In this document: positions 1 to 11,575 of the stretch, in pieces
How the letters are laid out: the number at the start of each line of letters is the position of its first letter
How positions within the stretch are numbered: the first letter of the stretch is position 1
Source: Cryptomeria japonica
Taxonomy: Eukaryota > Streptophyta > Pinopsida > Cupressales > Cupressaceae
Assembly (NCBI RefSeq): GCF_030272615.1
Contig: NC_081405.1
Span: forward strand, 19,304,547 to 19,368,546
DNA length: 64,000 bases
Direction: 5' to 3'
Program-made: the position numbers and the translations under genes
The notes under the pieces: model-generated
What the model saw: the letters and a program-made list of their open reading frames with translations, nothing else
The model's database searches: none
What the model was told of the DNA's origin: nothing

Positions 1-499
1 ACATATGATCGCACGCTTTCCATAAGACAGTCCAATTACCTCGAACTTACCAATAACCACTAGAATCACCTCAAAGAATCTGGTCCACACATTACATAAT
101 CAATAATGAAGATAACCCTATTTTACTGCTCTACCGGATACCAGACCTTCTAACATGCATAAGAAACAACAATAGAGGATAGTATTGCATGATGATCTTC
201 TTCTCATACTCAATCAAATTAACTCAGATGAATGGAACCAAAAACATATCACCAGATAAGATAAATTCTCACCAACACTGTACATTGAGTATCACCAACA
301 GACTTATGCCAAAACTTACTCAAGACATCCGAATATCCCAAACTCCATACCGGATAAGATCAATAATCTAAGTCGCCATCAATGAGAACTCCCAAGAAAT
401 CTCATGCACCAAACATCATCAATCTTCACCAGAGCATCATTGGAATAGTGTCTTATGCCAACAAGGACTAGTCCAGAAAATGCTTCGTAATTATTAACA
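1..499. other. No recognised gene
   Basis: I see no coding region that I can support here. The stretch has scattered CCGGATA-like words that also occur in the copia LTRs of this window, so it may be old LTR sequence, but I could not find its borders. Confidence 0.3.
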
Positions 500-1124
500 T
501 TGATGTTTCTTCTACTGTGGCTTGGTGGACATGCTTACAATATTTGTTTAGTGTCTCAATTCATCTTTCAAGTGATAAAGTATTCCGCAATTATGATTTT
601 TTTGATATTTTGTTTAATGATTTTGATGCCTAGGCATCCAAGTATTAAGTACTTTGTATTCATTTGGTTGTGCCAACTTGTTTTTGCATGTCTAGTTATT
701 GTCCCCTATTGGCCTACCTAATTTGAGTTTTGAGGTGATGAAAATGATATGTATAGAAGACCATATTTTCATGTATCTTTGTCGAAGATAGTGAGTCTCC
801 TCAACAAGTCATTTGTATCTTGCCCTAAGGTAGTGAAATTTAGAAGAAAGTCCTTTTTGGGCGCAGTGAGCTTCCTTGGGTAGTGAGCCCTAAAAAATAT
901 ATTGTAATACTTGTTCATATAGTGTGAGTTAATTCTCGCTGTGGTTTTTTCCTTCTTGGATTTTCCAAGTAAATCTGGTGTTCTCTTGTGCAAGAGTATT
1001 CATTGTTTTATCTTTCATTATTGTTGTTCAGTTTAAGGATTTTGGAATTTGTATCGTGCTATAAAGTTTCAAGTTTTATTCAAGGCTAATTCACCTCCCT
1101 CTTAGTCTTGGGGTGTGTTCAACA
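500..1124 (+). repeat. 3' part of a copia-type LTR
   Basis: The stretch ends in a block seen at the 3' end of the other copia-type LTRs here: a 'ttctcgctgtggtttttt' word, a 'ttttccaagtaaatctgg' word, then 'ttcacctccctcttag' and a terminal 'gtgttcaaca'. The solo LTR at 17,205-18,909 ends with the same plan (pyrimidine-rich 'ttcacccccctctcag' and 'gtgttcaa'). No internal retrotransposon sequence follows the CA end, so it is a solo or truncated LTR. The 5' border and the target duplication were not found; the start given is approximate. Confidence 0.45.
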
Positions 1125-1637
1125 AATCCAAGTTGGGTTCTTATTTAGAATGGTAAAAAACAGGATAGGAACGTGCAAAAATTCATGCATATGATTTAAC
1201 GAAGCATAACTCAATCATTCTATGAGCTCCTACAAGTCCTTTGTGCATTTATTCTTCAAGATAAAGCCAACAAATCTTCATAACAACCATGCTCTGGTTA
1301 GTATCCTTTTGGCTTCTTGCACACGGGTAGCAGGGGTATGTACTTCTTTCACTACAAGTTGACTGCTAATCTTAACCTGTAGGTTGGTATCTCAGAGCAA
1401 GCAATTTTTCGGATTAGGACCATTTACAACATATTAACATTATATCAAGCATGAAAATACACATAGCATATTCATTCATCACATGTCATATATATCATTA
1501 ATTATGTAAAAGCATGGTTTAGATATAGTATTAAGCATCTAAAAGTATGATAAAAGTAGGTATAAAACAAGTAAACTAGTGCTAATTGCAAGAATCATCA
1601 TTCTCCCCAACTACACCTTTTCTTGTCCTCAAGCAAA
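1125..1637. other. No recognised gene
   Basis: Nothing supportable was seen. The final 50 bases are C+T rich and lie just past the 3' end of the decayed minus-strand coding region that begins at 1,638. Confidence 0.3.
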
Positions 1638-2382
1638 CTAGGGCCTAAGATTACATATCAACACATCAAGCCTATAGTTTATGGACTCATTAACACCTAC
1701 CCCTATGTCATGTAAAAACCTTTTTCTCCTATGATTTTCTCCTACCATTCTCTTTCCTTGACCAAGTCTACCACCTTCTTTCTTGACCAGTCTGGAACTG
1801 GATAAAGGAGTGGAGGATGAAATGTGAGTGGAAGTCATGACTCCTCAGTATTTGATGAAGCCTTGATGTACCTATTTTTGCTTAATTCCACAATGATATA
1901 GTTGTAAAGGTAGTGGGGTTCTTTTCTTTTTAACTCAAGAGTTAGGTCGCTCCATTTGTTTTGATAGTGCACCATTATTGTTCCCTTTCTTGATCAAGAC
2001 ATTAATGTTCTGAACCTATTATAGTCCTCTATTCTACATTGATTAATATTACCAACGACCTCTACTTTGTTGATAAGACCAACCCATTCATCTACAATTT
2101 TGTCTTTCTTGGTTGATTTAGCTCTAATTTGCAGAGGATGTGATTTCTCCCTCTCTTGGTATGCTTTAAATAGTTCCCTTCTTTCTTGCTCATCTGTTAG
2201 GTAATATGTTAGTGTTTCTAGCTAAACATCTCCCACATAGATTAAGGGGTTCTAGTTTGTATTATAAGGTACATCTAGTTTGTGGAGGTAGAATTCACAC
2301 ATTCGATCACGTGCATCAGGTTTGGTCCTTGAATAGGAAATCAAGAATGATTTTGGTGCAATACTAAGAAGCTAAATTATTT
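1638..2382 (-). pseudogene. Unrecognised coding region, downstream part, cut by a small LTR element
   Basis: Read on the minus strand from about 2,365 to 1,850, one frame is open except for Gln-to-stop changes. It includes the readable stretches RTKPDARDRMCEFYLHKLDV, LETLTYYLTDEQERRELFKA and KKDKIVDEWVGLINKVEVVG. Near 1,838 it passes into a neighbouring frame ending in a Lys/Arg-rich tail. Hydrophilic, charged, no membrane segment. I do not recognise the family. The upstream part of the same coding region lies at 5,076-6,060, beyond the inserted LTR element; removing that element and one target copy brings the two parts together with a small frame slip. In-frame TAGs occur where Gln (CAG) would fit. 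It is a dead gene or the body of an uncharacterised mobile element. Confidence 0.45.
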
Positions 2383-2387
2383 GAAAA

Positions 2388-2719
2388 TATAGTTGTTGAG
2401 GAAAAATCAACTCTACAGCTCCCAAGGATCACTTGCATACAAACCTGTCATAGAAGGAGAGAAGCAAAATCAAAGCTATGGAGGCCAAAATTCAATGATC
2501 CAGAAAAGAGGAGTCATATTGATTGTACAAGAATAATGCAATACAATTACTTAAATTACAAAGAGAGAATCCTTATAAAAGGATACTATAAAAGGATACT
2601 AGAAACCCTAAAGGAGAAAACCCTAAAGAATTATAAGATGCCTAAGTTTAGCTTAAGCATAGTATAATAGATTAATAATTAAATAAATAATTATTAACCA
2701 CAACATGATAAATCTAACA
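2388..2719 (-). repeat. LTR of small element (3' LTR)
   Basis: Near-identical to 4,750-5,070. It is 11 bp longer because a 'ggatactataaaa' unit is doubled at about 2,580. Read on the minus strand it starts TGTTAGA and ends CAACTATA, so the terminal dinucleotide is TA and not the usual CA. Confidence 0.8.
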
Positions 2720-4737
2720 CTCCCCCGTAAGATGAACTTAGGGAGTAGCTAAAAACAACTAAGGACTAAAAAATGCATGTAAACAAAATGCATGAAAGTA
2801 GAAATGGGTCCCGACAACTAGGCATGATGAGGTACCCAAGTACAAATGATCTCTCACAACTGTAGAAAAGGAGAAAACCTCATGGGAAAAAATCCTCTCC
2901 TAAAGAGAGAAATACAAGTGAAGGACTGAAGAAGCCTCCAAACAAGAGAATGTCCCAGAAAGAAAAGGAACAAAGGAGGAACATGAATAACACCACTTAA
3001 GCATGAAACTGCAAACGCTGTTGAAGAATAACTGTCGATCTGAAGAGCCTCCACTGAAATAAAAGATGATCAGGTAGAGAAGACTGTAATCTGCATGAGT
3101 GCCCTTAAATAACACTACTCTAATCAGATGGAAAATAAAGGCAAACAATTGAACTCGAAGATACAGATGGAAAAAACACCAAATTCTGAAGAGTTGATCA
3201 ATCGAAGATGGAAGGTTGCCTCCAAAAATAGGAATGAAAGAGTGTCCATATGGTAAATGATCCATCTCATCAAAATGCATAGGTAACCAGCCACTGCATC
3301 CGCCTAGTCCATAAGAACAAATACTGAATATATAGCTCACTCTAACAAACCAAGGAAGCATTAGAACCACCAATCAATAGGAGAAACCCCCCCTAATGAT
3401 GACAAGGGAGAGATGACAGGTACACTAAAACCGAATGCCAATAAAAACTGCATGATGAAGAACCAAAACATCGAGAGTGCAACAGAAAGTACAAACACAT
3501 ATAAAGGCTAGTGTCGTGGAAGGAACACTCAGTTGACACACATCATGAGGTTAATGTCATGGAAGGAACACTCACATGAAAAAGGTAGATGGTAAACAAA
3601 GGCAAACATCAAACCCCCCATGGCACTTTATAATGGAGTGCGAGTACAATAAGGTACAAGATGCACAAGATCCCAAGCATGCAAATCATAGTGGCACTTT
3701 ATCTCAATGCATTTGTAAAAAAGAAAAATGCTTACAAAATGATGTATACAATGCTCAAAGAAGACAAAAGGTTAGAAATACATAAATAACAGCCAAAGAC
3801 GAGTCATCCCACACAAAGAAAAGGATCCCAGGAGCTGAAACATAAAAGATATTCACCTGAGTGCATAAATGAAAAACACTGAATAAAATGTACCTGGAGT
3901 AGAACCTGGAAAGAAAACCCATACCATTGGAAATTGCACAAAATCGGCTTTCCAACGACATCTCGTGTACCGAAAACAGAGTCTGGATGCTCAAAATATG
4001 CCTCCCGGAGTGCATAGAAGAACTTTTGGATTTGACGTAAAAAAAAAATCAAAACAATAAAAACAGAAGATCAAACCTCCAGATATGAAGAGATCTCGGA
4101 AAGAGCTTTCCGATGCCTATTTGTTTTTCAAAATCCAACTCTGTTTGTCCAAGTTATGACAAACAATCAACCATCCTATCAAAAAGCATGTAAAACAGGG
4201 TCTGGCGCAGCTCCGGTGGCTAGTGGGCGGTGTAATTGGTGACAGATTGGGGTGGTGCACTGACGACGGTGGTGGTGGCCGACTGGCGGGTAGTGGTGGC
4301 GGTTACCGCTGGAAACAATGGTTAACAAACTGTCAGAGGGTTGTTGACCACAATGACTATTAAACCATTGGTGGCAGCAAGCTTAGTGGTGGCCAGTGGT
4401 CACCGTTGTGGTTGCTGTAACTGCTTCGGCCTAGGTACGCTGTTAAATTGCCCAAAAAACAATTTACTTTTTTTTTAACAAATTTCTCGAAATTCATGCC
4501 CAAAAAGGGGCAAAAAAAATAAAAAAATCTAGAGGCCAAAGTTATCCAAATTGGACAAATTTTATATGAAAATGGGGGTTTTGGGGTGTTCTTAGCTCAT
4601 CGGTGAGGTCTGTTTGAGCCCAAAATGCCCAAAAACAAAGAAGCACCCCAAATCCAAATAAAAAGCTCTAAAAATCTTGAAACCCTCAAAGCTCCAAAAA
4701 ATCTTCAAAAAACAAGAACACGCAACAACAAATCTGA

Positions 4738-4749
4738 GCTCTGATACCA
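4738..4749 (-). other. Primer binding site, initiator-Met tRNA type
   Basis: The minus strand reads TGGTATCAGAGC, the complement of the plant initiator-Met tRNA 3' end used by many copia elements. It abuts the 5' LTR with no spacer. Confidence 0.8.
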
Positions 4750-5070
4750 TATAGTTGTTGAGGAAAAATCAACTCTACAACTCCCAAGGATCACCTGCAT
4801 GTAAACCTGTCACAAAAGGAGAGAAGCAAAATCAAAGCTATGGAGGTCAAAGTTCAATGATCCAAAAAAGAGGAGTCATATTGATTGTGCAGGAATAATG
4901 CAATACAATTACTTAAATTACAAAGAGAGAATCCTTATAAAAGGATACTAGAAACCCTAAAGGAGCAAACCCTAAAGAATTATAAGATGCCTAATTTTAG
5001 CTTAAGCATAGAGTATAATAGACTAATAATTAAATAAATAATTATTAGCCACAACATGATAACTCTAATA
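4750..5070 (-). repeat. LTR of small element (5' LTR)
   Basis: On the minus strand it starts TATTAGAG (the first G of TG changed to A) and ends CAACTATA, immediately before the primer site. The minus strand has a TATA-like run at about 4,930-4,945 (from 'ccttataaaagg' on the plus strand), a candidate promoter for the element transcript. Confidence 0.78.
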
Positions 5071-5075
5071 GAAAA

Positions 5076-6060
5076 AATTAAATTTTTCTTGTAAATACAA
5101 AGCATACACTTTGACAGGAGTCCTACAACTTCTAAGTTGGTTTGCCAAATCAGCCATCTTCTCTAGATTGATTGTCAACTTTTTCACTTCTGTGTCCTTT
5201 TTTATCTGGCTATGCCTTGTAATGAGCCTTGAGTGTTTCTTTCCCTCTTTTCCACTATTTCTTATACCATTCAAATTTAAAATGAGCACGCCATAGAGCA
5301 ATCCCAAGGGTTAGTGTTGTGAGTGATGGAAGATCATATTTTTCTTTAGCAGGAGGATGTTCTTTCTATTGTGGCTCCAGTATAGATAGGTTGGCTATCT
5401 TGTCTAAACCCACCCCTTCCTATTGGTTGAGTATTAATTGTGTTTCTATCTCTTTCACTTTTCGTTGTAATCTGCTCTCTCTTTCCTTATAGCTTGCTAT
5501 CTAATCTTCCAAGGCCTTGATTTTATTAAGATTTGTTTGCAGCTCATTATGTTCTTCTTTCCCTTCAAGAACATGATCTGACTCAATAAAAATGTCATTC
5601 CCTAGTGTTCATCTCAACATCATCATTATTAGTTCACATTGAAGGGATTATTCATGCTTTTTTGAGTTGTATCGTTCATGACTCTTCTATGTATCCTCTC
5701 CAATGGTTTCTTCTTTTGGTATCTTTTCACCCTTAGTTTCATTTCTTCATTTCCTAAATAGATACTTTCTCTCATAATCAGTTTCAATGTCAAAGACATT
5801 ATCTCATTTTGGAGACTTCTATTTTCTTGCAATCCTCTTCCCTCAGAGGCAATGAGAACACCTCGCTAGCTTCTACTACTTTTCTAGCTTTCATTTCTTG
5901 TGCTTCTTCCCTTGGGATTTTTCTCTAGCCCTAGGTGCTTCAAGTGTTTCCTTAAGATCTTTCTTTCCCCGTTCCTCTCTAGGTACTTTCCTAGACTTTT
6001 GAATTCCCTCCTAGCTGCATGTTTCTTAGTCTTTTCTCAAGTTTTATGTTTATTTTCTAC
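5076..6060 (-). pseudogene. Unrecognised coiled-coil-type coding region, upstream part
   Basis: Minus-strand frames read as a charged, Leu/Glu/Lys-rich protein with coiled-coil character, e.g. LQENRSLQNEIMSLTLKL near 5,825, LEGKEEHNELQTNLNKIKAL near 5,560 and YKERESRLQRKVKEIETQ near 5,480, followed by KVKVY-like sequence that runs into the LTR element at 5,075. At least two frame slips and several TAG stops break it. With 1,638-2,382 it makes one disrupted coding region. It lies back to back with the plus-strand region starting near 6,100. No family recognised. Confidence 0.4.
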
Positions 6061-6099
6061 TGGAGAGGAAGATGCAATTTTTTTTTTTTTTAGTTTTCA

Positions 6100-6873
6100 C
6101 AGGAGATGGAGGAATAGGGATTTTATGTGGAGATGATAAAGGGGTTTTCTCATATGTTGTTGGTGATTTTTTTGATGTTGCAAGTGAATTTGGTGGTAAG
6201 TTTTCCCTCTAATGTTCCCATGTTGACACCTGATGCTTCTATCAATACTTTGTTTATCAAAAGTCCAACAAGCACTTTGTCCACCCCATGGCTCAAGAAG
6301 ACAATTGAGAAACAGAGGAAGCAATATTCACCAGTCACTCAGATGAGAGTTGATACAATAATGCATCTGTTAGGGGAAACACCCAAACCTAAAAAGGCAA
6401 GGCGAATGGCCAGGATGGTCGTGGACCCACAAATAGAGCATATTTGTTGGAGATTGCTGATCCTAGCGTAGACAAGGCCGAGCAAAAAATCACAGAAGAG
6501 GAATTCAACATAAGTAGAAATGACATGGGTCTCTTGACAACTAAAGGTGATATTTATCATGCTAAACACTCTGTTGTTGTCTTATCCAAAAGAACTAAAG
6601 CTGCAAAAAGGAAGAATCAGGAGCTTGCAGAGTATGTGGATGTCCTCACTTCCTTCATTTGGTATGCTTGGTCTATCAAAATCTTTGCAACTAATTCATC
6701 CTTGGGAGTATCCATCACAAAACTTATCAATTCTGCTAAGTTACAACTTGTCAAACGATCACAAGCCATAAACAGAGTAGTTGATGGTTGGATCAGTCAA
6801 GTAATTTTAAAAGGGCTTTCATTCATTGAACATGGTTTGAGAAATTATGATACTCTTAATGAGATGATCATTG
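6100..6873 (+). pseudogene. Unrecognised coding region, upstream part, cut by the copia element
   Basis: Two overlapping frames read as protein: an upstream one with an STLSTPWLKKTIEKQRKQ stretch and a Lys/Arg-rich KPKKARRMARMV, and from 6,444 one of about 140 aa (LEIADPSVDKAEQKITEEEF, KRTKAAKRKNQELAEYVDVL, KLQLVKRSQAINRVVDGW). The frame changes near 6,440. The second frame is cut at 6,873 by the copia LTR; joining 6,873 to 15,233 with one copy of the CATTG duplication keeps the frame exactly and it runs on with VHRVKLQKTRRETSILSTTL. So the copia element landed in a coding frame. No recognised domain; it may belong to an older uncharacterised element, with the divergent minus-strand region beside it. 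Confidence 0.45.
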
Positions 6874-8296
6874 TGTTGGCATTTGCATAAAGATTGCATT
6901 AATTATATGTTATGTTATCATTGATGTCAATTGTACCAGTAATGGTATTTATGATATTGCTGATATTGTTGTTATTGATATTGTCTTGTAACCGGTAGGA
7001 AGGAGCTTTGTGGAAGATGTTGTAAAACTTTATGTAAGTATGTGAGTTGAACCGGTAACTGTATAAGGTTAAACCCTTTCTATGTTATGTAACCGGTAAA
7101 CCCTACCAGTTGTTTTTGTTAAACACTAACCGATTAAGTTTGTTGAAATGGTTATGTTGGTAATGATGGTGACATGTGTGGTCATTATATGAAGATAAGT
7201 TTAGATTGTTTTGGCGCGTTTGTTTGATTGTATAGGGAATGGACAAAGTGGATTGCATATAATGGAAAGCTCGCGATGAGTTACAAATCCGATGAAGCGG
7301 TGATCATGGAGCGGTTGGAATTTTCTTGAAGAATGTGTATAGATTGCTATGTAAATCCAACGGTCACACTCGAACCGATTTTTTTGTAATCTCTATAAGA
7401 GAATTAAGTTTTTGACGTGTTACCGACCTAATTGATTTGTATTTAAGGTCGATGAAGTTGTTTTGTAAAAGTTGTTGGCAAGAGTTGGCTGAAATCAGTT
7501 GAGTGTGTGGTTGCCTAACCGGAGAATGGATCTGTAGTTTGAGTAAAGGTAGATTGAAGCTTAAAAAGGATCTGATCAAGCAAATGTAGTGCTATTAAGA
7601 CAGATTAAGAAAACCCTGTTGTCTTCTAACAATTACAGTAGAATTGAAATCCCCTATCCGGGTAAGCTCTAACAAGCTTGGTTACTTCTTAAATCCTCTA
7701 ATAAGGTGGTCCATTAGCTTGGATTCTCAAATCATCGACCGAGGTTACTCCTAGAGGGTATTTGTTTTTTATCAAGGCATTTTGTAAATCCCTTAACCGG
7801 GTGATTCCTAACAGGATCAGTTCTTAACATGACTTATTGTAAAAGCTTTAACAGGTTTGGCTCCTAACACGGCGAACTTCAGAAGAGTTCAGATAACTAT
7901 CTTGTGAGTCTCATCTCACTGTGGTTTTTACCTATTTGGGTTTGTCACATATAAACATTTGTGTCATGTGGTGAATATTTTTGTGGTTATGATCTTATTT
8001 GTTGGTTTGATTAGCTTCTGATAAGGCATGATAACTAGAAGCATTGAGAGATGAAGTATGTTGAGATATGATTAAGCATTTGGATGTTTACAAGATTGAA
8101 GTTGTTAATTGTTAAGTTCTTATAACAGTTAACCAGTTGATGTTGATTATTCTTATGAGTATTGATCTTGACAGTGATTAAGTTTACTTTGTGAGTTTGA
8201 ATTTGAGTTTGGGAAGTTTGTATTAGTTTTTCAGTTTACTGATTCACCTCCCCTCTCAGTAATCTACTAGATTCTTATTCTTTCATCATGCCATCA
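6874..8296 (+). repeat. 5' LTR of copia element
   Basis: 1,423 bp, TGTTGGCATT...CCATCA, close to the 3' copy at 13,801-15,227 with scattered substitutions. A TATA-like 'gtatttaagg' at 7,439-7,448 is a candidate promoter. It holds several ACCGGT-type words in its first 300 bp. Confidence 0.93.
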
Positions 8297-8298
8297 AT

Positions 8299-8310
8299 TG
8301 GTATCAGAGC
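8299..8310 (+). other. Primer binding site, initiator-Met tRNA type
   Basis: TGGTATCAGAGC lies two bases after the 5' LTR. Its complement is the initiator-Met tRNA 3' end, the usual primer for copia reverse transcription. Confidence 0.9.
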
Positions 8311-8368
8311 ATCTCAGGTCCTCTTAAATTTAAAAGCCTAACAACTTGAGGAAAAGATCTTGTAGATC

Positions 8369-10782
8369 ATGATGAAGAAGGAAGGTCCGAAGTTCAACAA
8401 AGATAACTATAGGATATGGAGCGATAGAATGAAGATTTACATTAAGAGTCTGGGAAGTCAGTATTGGGATCATGTAGAAACTCAGTATGTTACAGGGTGA
8501 ACTCACAATACTGGTTCCCACTTTTTGACCAACTTTGACACTTAGATGAACATTTTGCATAAAACCTTCACTTTCCGACACCTATAACTTTTAAATCGTT
8601 AAGAATTTGAAGATGATGTAAACTAGTGATTTGTAACATCCTTTTTGTAGATTCTAAATATATTTTTTTCAATTTTTTTTGAATAAAATTTTATTGATTT
8701 TTCCATCTCCCTCAAAAGTAGTTTTTTACAGCAAACAACATTTTTTAAGAGTGATGTGCATCCCGAAATGTATAAATTTTTTTCTATAAACGATAAAAAC
8801 TTATCTCTTTTAAATTTTGGTTTGTAACATCAATACCCAAGGCATGCAGTTGGTTTGATAGTGATATGTTGAATATTTTTTATTTTATTAAGTTTTAAAG
8901 TTCGACTAATTATAATTTAGATATAGGTGTATGTTTGAACACATAACTTGCTCTATATATATCAAAATTAAGTTTTATTTTTTTTGTTAGAAAGAAAACA
9001 TCAATACCTAGAGCATAGATATTTTTCAGAATTTTTTTGAATTAGTTTACTATTTTTCCCAATGCATTGAACAAAGAAGTTCATGTTCGGTGAAAAACCT
9101 ACATTCATAAAAAATAAAATAAAAATATATTAATGAACTTAAATATATTAAAAATCATACTATTTGGAAAGCTTATAATAAGGACTAAATCCTTAAGAAA
9201 ACAAAACTTCTAAATGAATTCATTTGACCCCTCAAAAGCTAACGTAAAATTGGTTTTTTATCAGCATTTGATAGATGCAAAGGAGACTCCATTGCAAGTA
9301 TGATTTAGAAGTAGAGAGGTTCTATCCAAGAAATTTTGATCTAAGAGCCTTTGATATAACTCTCTTCTATTAATTACTTCAAATGGGACCTCTTAAAGCT
9401 TAAATAATTATATTTTCCAAAAAAAAGTATGATTTCAACAAAAATCAGGATGTACCAAAAAGTGGGAACCAACTTTGTGAGTTCACCCTACACCTACTGG
9501 AACTCTAACCGATGATCAGAAGAAAGAACAACAAGAAAATCATCAAGCATTAGAAGCTATTATCAGTTCCCTGCCTGATGCTGAATATGTAGATGTTCAT
9601 GGTCTTGAAACTGCATATGAAGTATGGAAAAAACTTGAAGAGATTTATAGCGGCGACGAACATGTTAAGATTGGTAAAGAGGAGAGCCTAAGAGGAAAGT
9701 TTGATGACATGAGGATGTTTGAAGGTGAGAATATCCAACAGTATGGTCAAAGGATAAAAGAGATAGTTGGCGAAATAAAGAGTGCATGAGGGAAAGTGGA
9801 AGATGCCACAGTGGTCAGTAAGGTACTGAGAACCCTGCTACTGGTCTATGCTATATAGGTTGCAGCCATTCAGGAGCTGAAGTCCATTGACAAAACTAAG
9901 GTAACTCTTGACTCTATCATTGGCAAACTTACTGCTTTTGAATTAAATGGCTATGATGGTAGTGTACAGAACTCATAATCTGCATTCAGAGCTTCTGTCT
10001 CTAACCCATATGTGAAAAAAAGTAGAGATACTTGTCATGGTTATGAATCTAGATCCAACAGAGATGCTGATGATGAAGACAGCCTAGTGGAACCTGAAGC
10101 ATTGTTGGCGAAACGAATACCTAGAGGCACTGGTAAATATAGAGGTAAACTACCTTTAAAATGTTTTGCATGCAACAAGATTGGTCATATAGCAGCTAAT
10201 TGTCCTAATGGTGATAATGAACACAAGAGAGATAAATTCAAGAAGTATAAGGGTAAAGGCAAGAGAGGTTTTCTTATAGCGGTTGACAGTGGTATCACTG
10301 ATGAAGAATCTGATGATGATGCTAGTGAAGATATTATGTTTGTAGCTATTAAGGAAGAGATATTAGATCAAAAGGCACTAGTGTCCAGAATGGACAACTC
10401 TGATGATTTGATCATGGATAGTGGTTGTTCACATCATATGACTAGTGATCAAAGCAAATTTCTTTCCTCGAAGGAATTTGATGGCGGCGGTGTCAGATTT
10501 GGCAATGACTCACCCTGTATGGTTAAAGGAAAGGGAGTTATTTATCTTAATGGGAAGAACAGTGCTGACGATGTCTATTGGATTGAAGGTTTAAAGAAAA
10601 ATATTCTGAGTGTGGCACAACTTAATGACAAAGGGTACCCACTAGAGTTTAGAAATGGTATGTGCAAAATCTTTGACAACAAAGGTGAATTGATTGCAAC
10701 CGGGAAACAAACCAGAGGTAATATGTTTCATCTTAATCCTAAAGTTAGCAAGTGTTTGATTGCAAAGATAGATGATAGCTAG
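8369..10782 (+). pseudogene. copia gag and protease, split by a DNA element
   Basis: Starts MMKKEGPKFNKDNYRIWSDR, the usual copia gag opening, at the first ATG after the primer site. The frame stops at 8,494 where a DNA element sits and resumes at 9,493 in exactly the frame expected once the element and one TACA copy are removed. Gag then runs through LDS-type helices, a CCHC knuckle CFACNKIGHIAANC (about 10,162-10,203) and the protease active site IMDSGCSHHMT (about 10,414-10,446; D-S-G). In-frame stops at about 9,787 (TGA), 9,856 (TAG), 9,976 (TAA) and 10,780 (TAG) replace Arg, Gln or similar residues. Non-functional. Confidence 0.85.
8495..9488. mobile_element. Inverted-repeat DNA element (MITE-like), 994 bp, TSD TACA
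   Basis: The ends are inverted copies: the left reads GGGTGAACTCACAA then TGGTTCCCACTTTTTG, and the right end is the reverse complement of the same words with three or four mismatches over about 33 bp. TACA flanks it on both sides (8,491-8,494 and 9,489-9,492). It interrupts copia gag and its removal restores the gag frame, which proves insertion. The interior is A+T rich with no transposase frame. Four-base targets do not fit the usual plant Tourist (3 bp), Stowaway (TA), hAT (8 bp) or Mutator (9 bp) classes, so I do not assign a superfamily. Confidence 0.85.
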
Positions 10783-11575
10783 CTTTGGCATAGGAGATTT
10801 TATCATATAAACTTTGACAACATTGTTAAAGTAAGCAAGTCCAATACAACAAGAGGTCTGTCTCAGCTAGACAAACCGGTTAATGTTCTCTGTAAATAAT
10901 GTCAGTTAGGAAAGATGACTTCTTCAACTTTCAAGAGCAAGTCCTTCTCAATAGAGAACTTGTTAGATTTGGTTCATACAGATCTATGTGGACCAATAAG
11001 AACAAGAAGCATTCAAGGTGACAAGTATTTCATGATCTTCATTGATGATTGTTCAAGGATGATGTGGGTCACATTCTTGAAAGATAAGAATGAAGCTTTT
11101 GGTAAGTTCAAGGCATTCAGGGCCTTAGCTGAGAAAGAGAGTGGCAAAAAGATAAAATGTCTGAGAACAGATCAAGGTGATGAATTTACTTCTGAGGAGT
11201 TCACTAAGTATTGTGATGAGAATGGTATCAAATGGCAACTTTCTGCACCAAAGACACCACAACAAAATGGTATTGCAGAGAGGAACAACCGGTCAGTGGT
11301 TGAAGCTGCTAGGACAATGTTGATACAAGAAGGTGTGGTGAATGTTTTTTTGGAGAGAAGCTGTAAGTACAACTGTCTACACAATTAACCGACCCCTTAT
11401 GAATACTGGTATGGAAGATCACCCGATGTTAGCTATTTTAAGATATTTGGTAGCAAATGTTTTATTAAAAGAGGTGATTACATTAGCAAGTTTGAAGCTA
11501 AGAGTGATGAAGGCATATTTCTTGGCTATTCCACCAAGAGTAAGGCCTATATATGCTTCCACAACCGGACATTGA
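10783..11575 (+). pseudogene. copia integrase, frameshifted
   Basis: The pre-core region has LWHRRFYHINFDNIVK (His-His of the HHCC finger) and CK-stop-CQLGK (Cys pair, a TAA between). The catalytic core has D in LVHTDLCGP, D in LRTDQGDEFTSEEF, and E in PQQNGIAERNNRSVVEA. The frame is lost near 11,340-11,430: VFFWREAVSTTVYTINRPL continues in another frame, then the frame from about 11,430 resumes with PDVSYFKIFGSKCFIKRGDY. One insertion and one small deletion explain this. Confidence 0.83.

Larger units (their letters stand above)
2388..5070 (-). mobile_element. Small non-autonomous LTR retrotransposon (TRIM/LARD-like), 2.7 kb
   Basis: Two direct repeats of 332 bp (2,388-2,719) and 321 bp (4,750-5,070) flank about 2.0 kb. 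Both outer flanks carry the same 5 bases, GAAAA (2,383-2,387 and 5,071-5,075), as a target duplication. A primer site matching the initiator-Met tRNA end lies directly inside the right LTR at 4,738-4,749 (gctctgatacca on the plus strand), so the element reads right to left. The purine tract is next to the left LTR at about 2,720-2,726 (ctcccccg on the plus strand). No gag or pol is present: the interior has only short accidental frames and a G+C-rich patch at 4,200-4,440. Its size puts it between TRIM and LARD elements, so it must move with enzymes of another copia element. Confidence 0.82.

Noticed and set aside
2900-3373. 157-aa minus-strand frame in the small LTR element
   Set aside because: Aromatic-rich, no gag or pol motif, and a start not placed after the primer site as a gag would be. 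A chance frame in the interior.
4200-4440. G+C-rich patch as a CpG-island promoter
   Set aside because: It is inside the small LTR element and consists of GGTGG and GGCGG runs with no gene start nearby.
7364-7579. Small minus-strand frame conserved at 14,294-14,509
   Set aside because: The two are the same place in the two LTRs of one element, so conservation is due to LTR identity.
8299-8310. tRNA gene fragment
   Set aside because: The 12-base tRNA likeness is a primer binding site; there is no cloverleaf. No tRNA or rRNA gene was found in the window.
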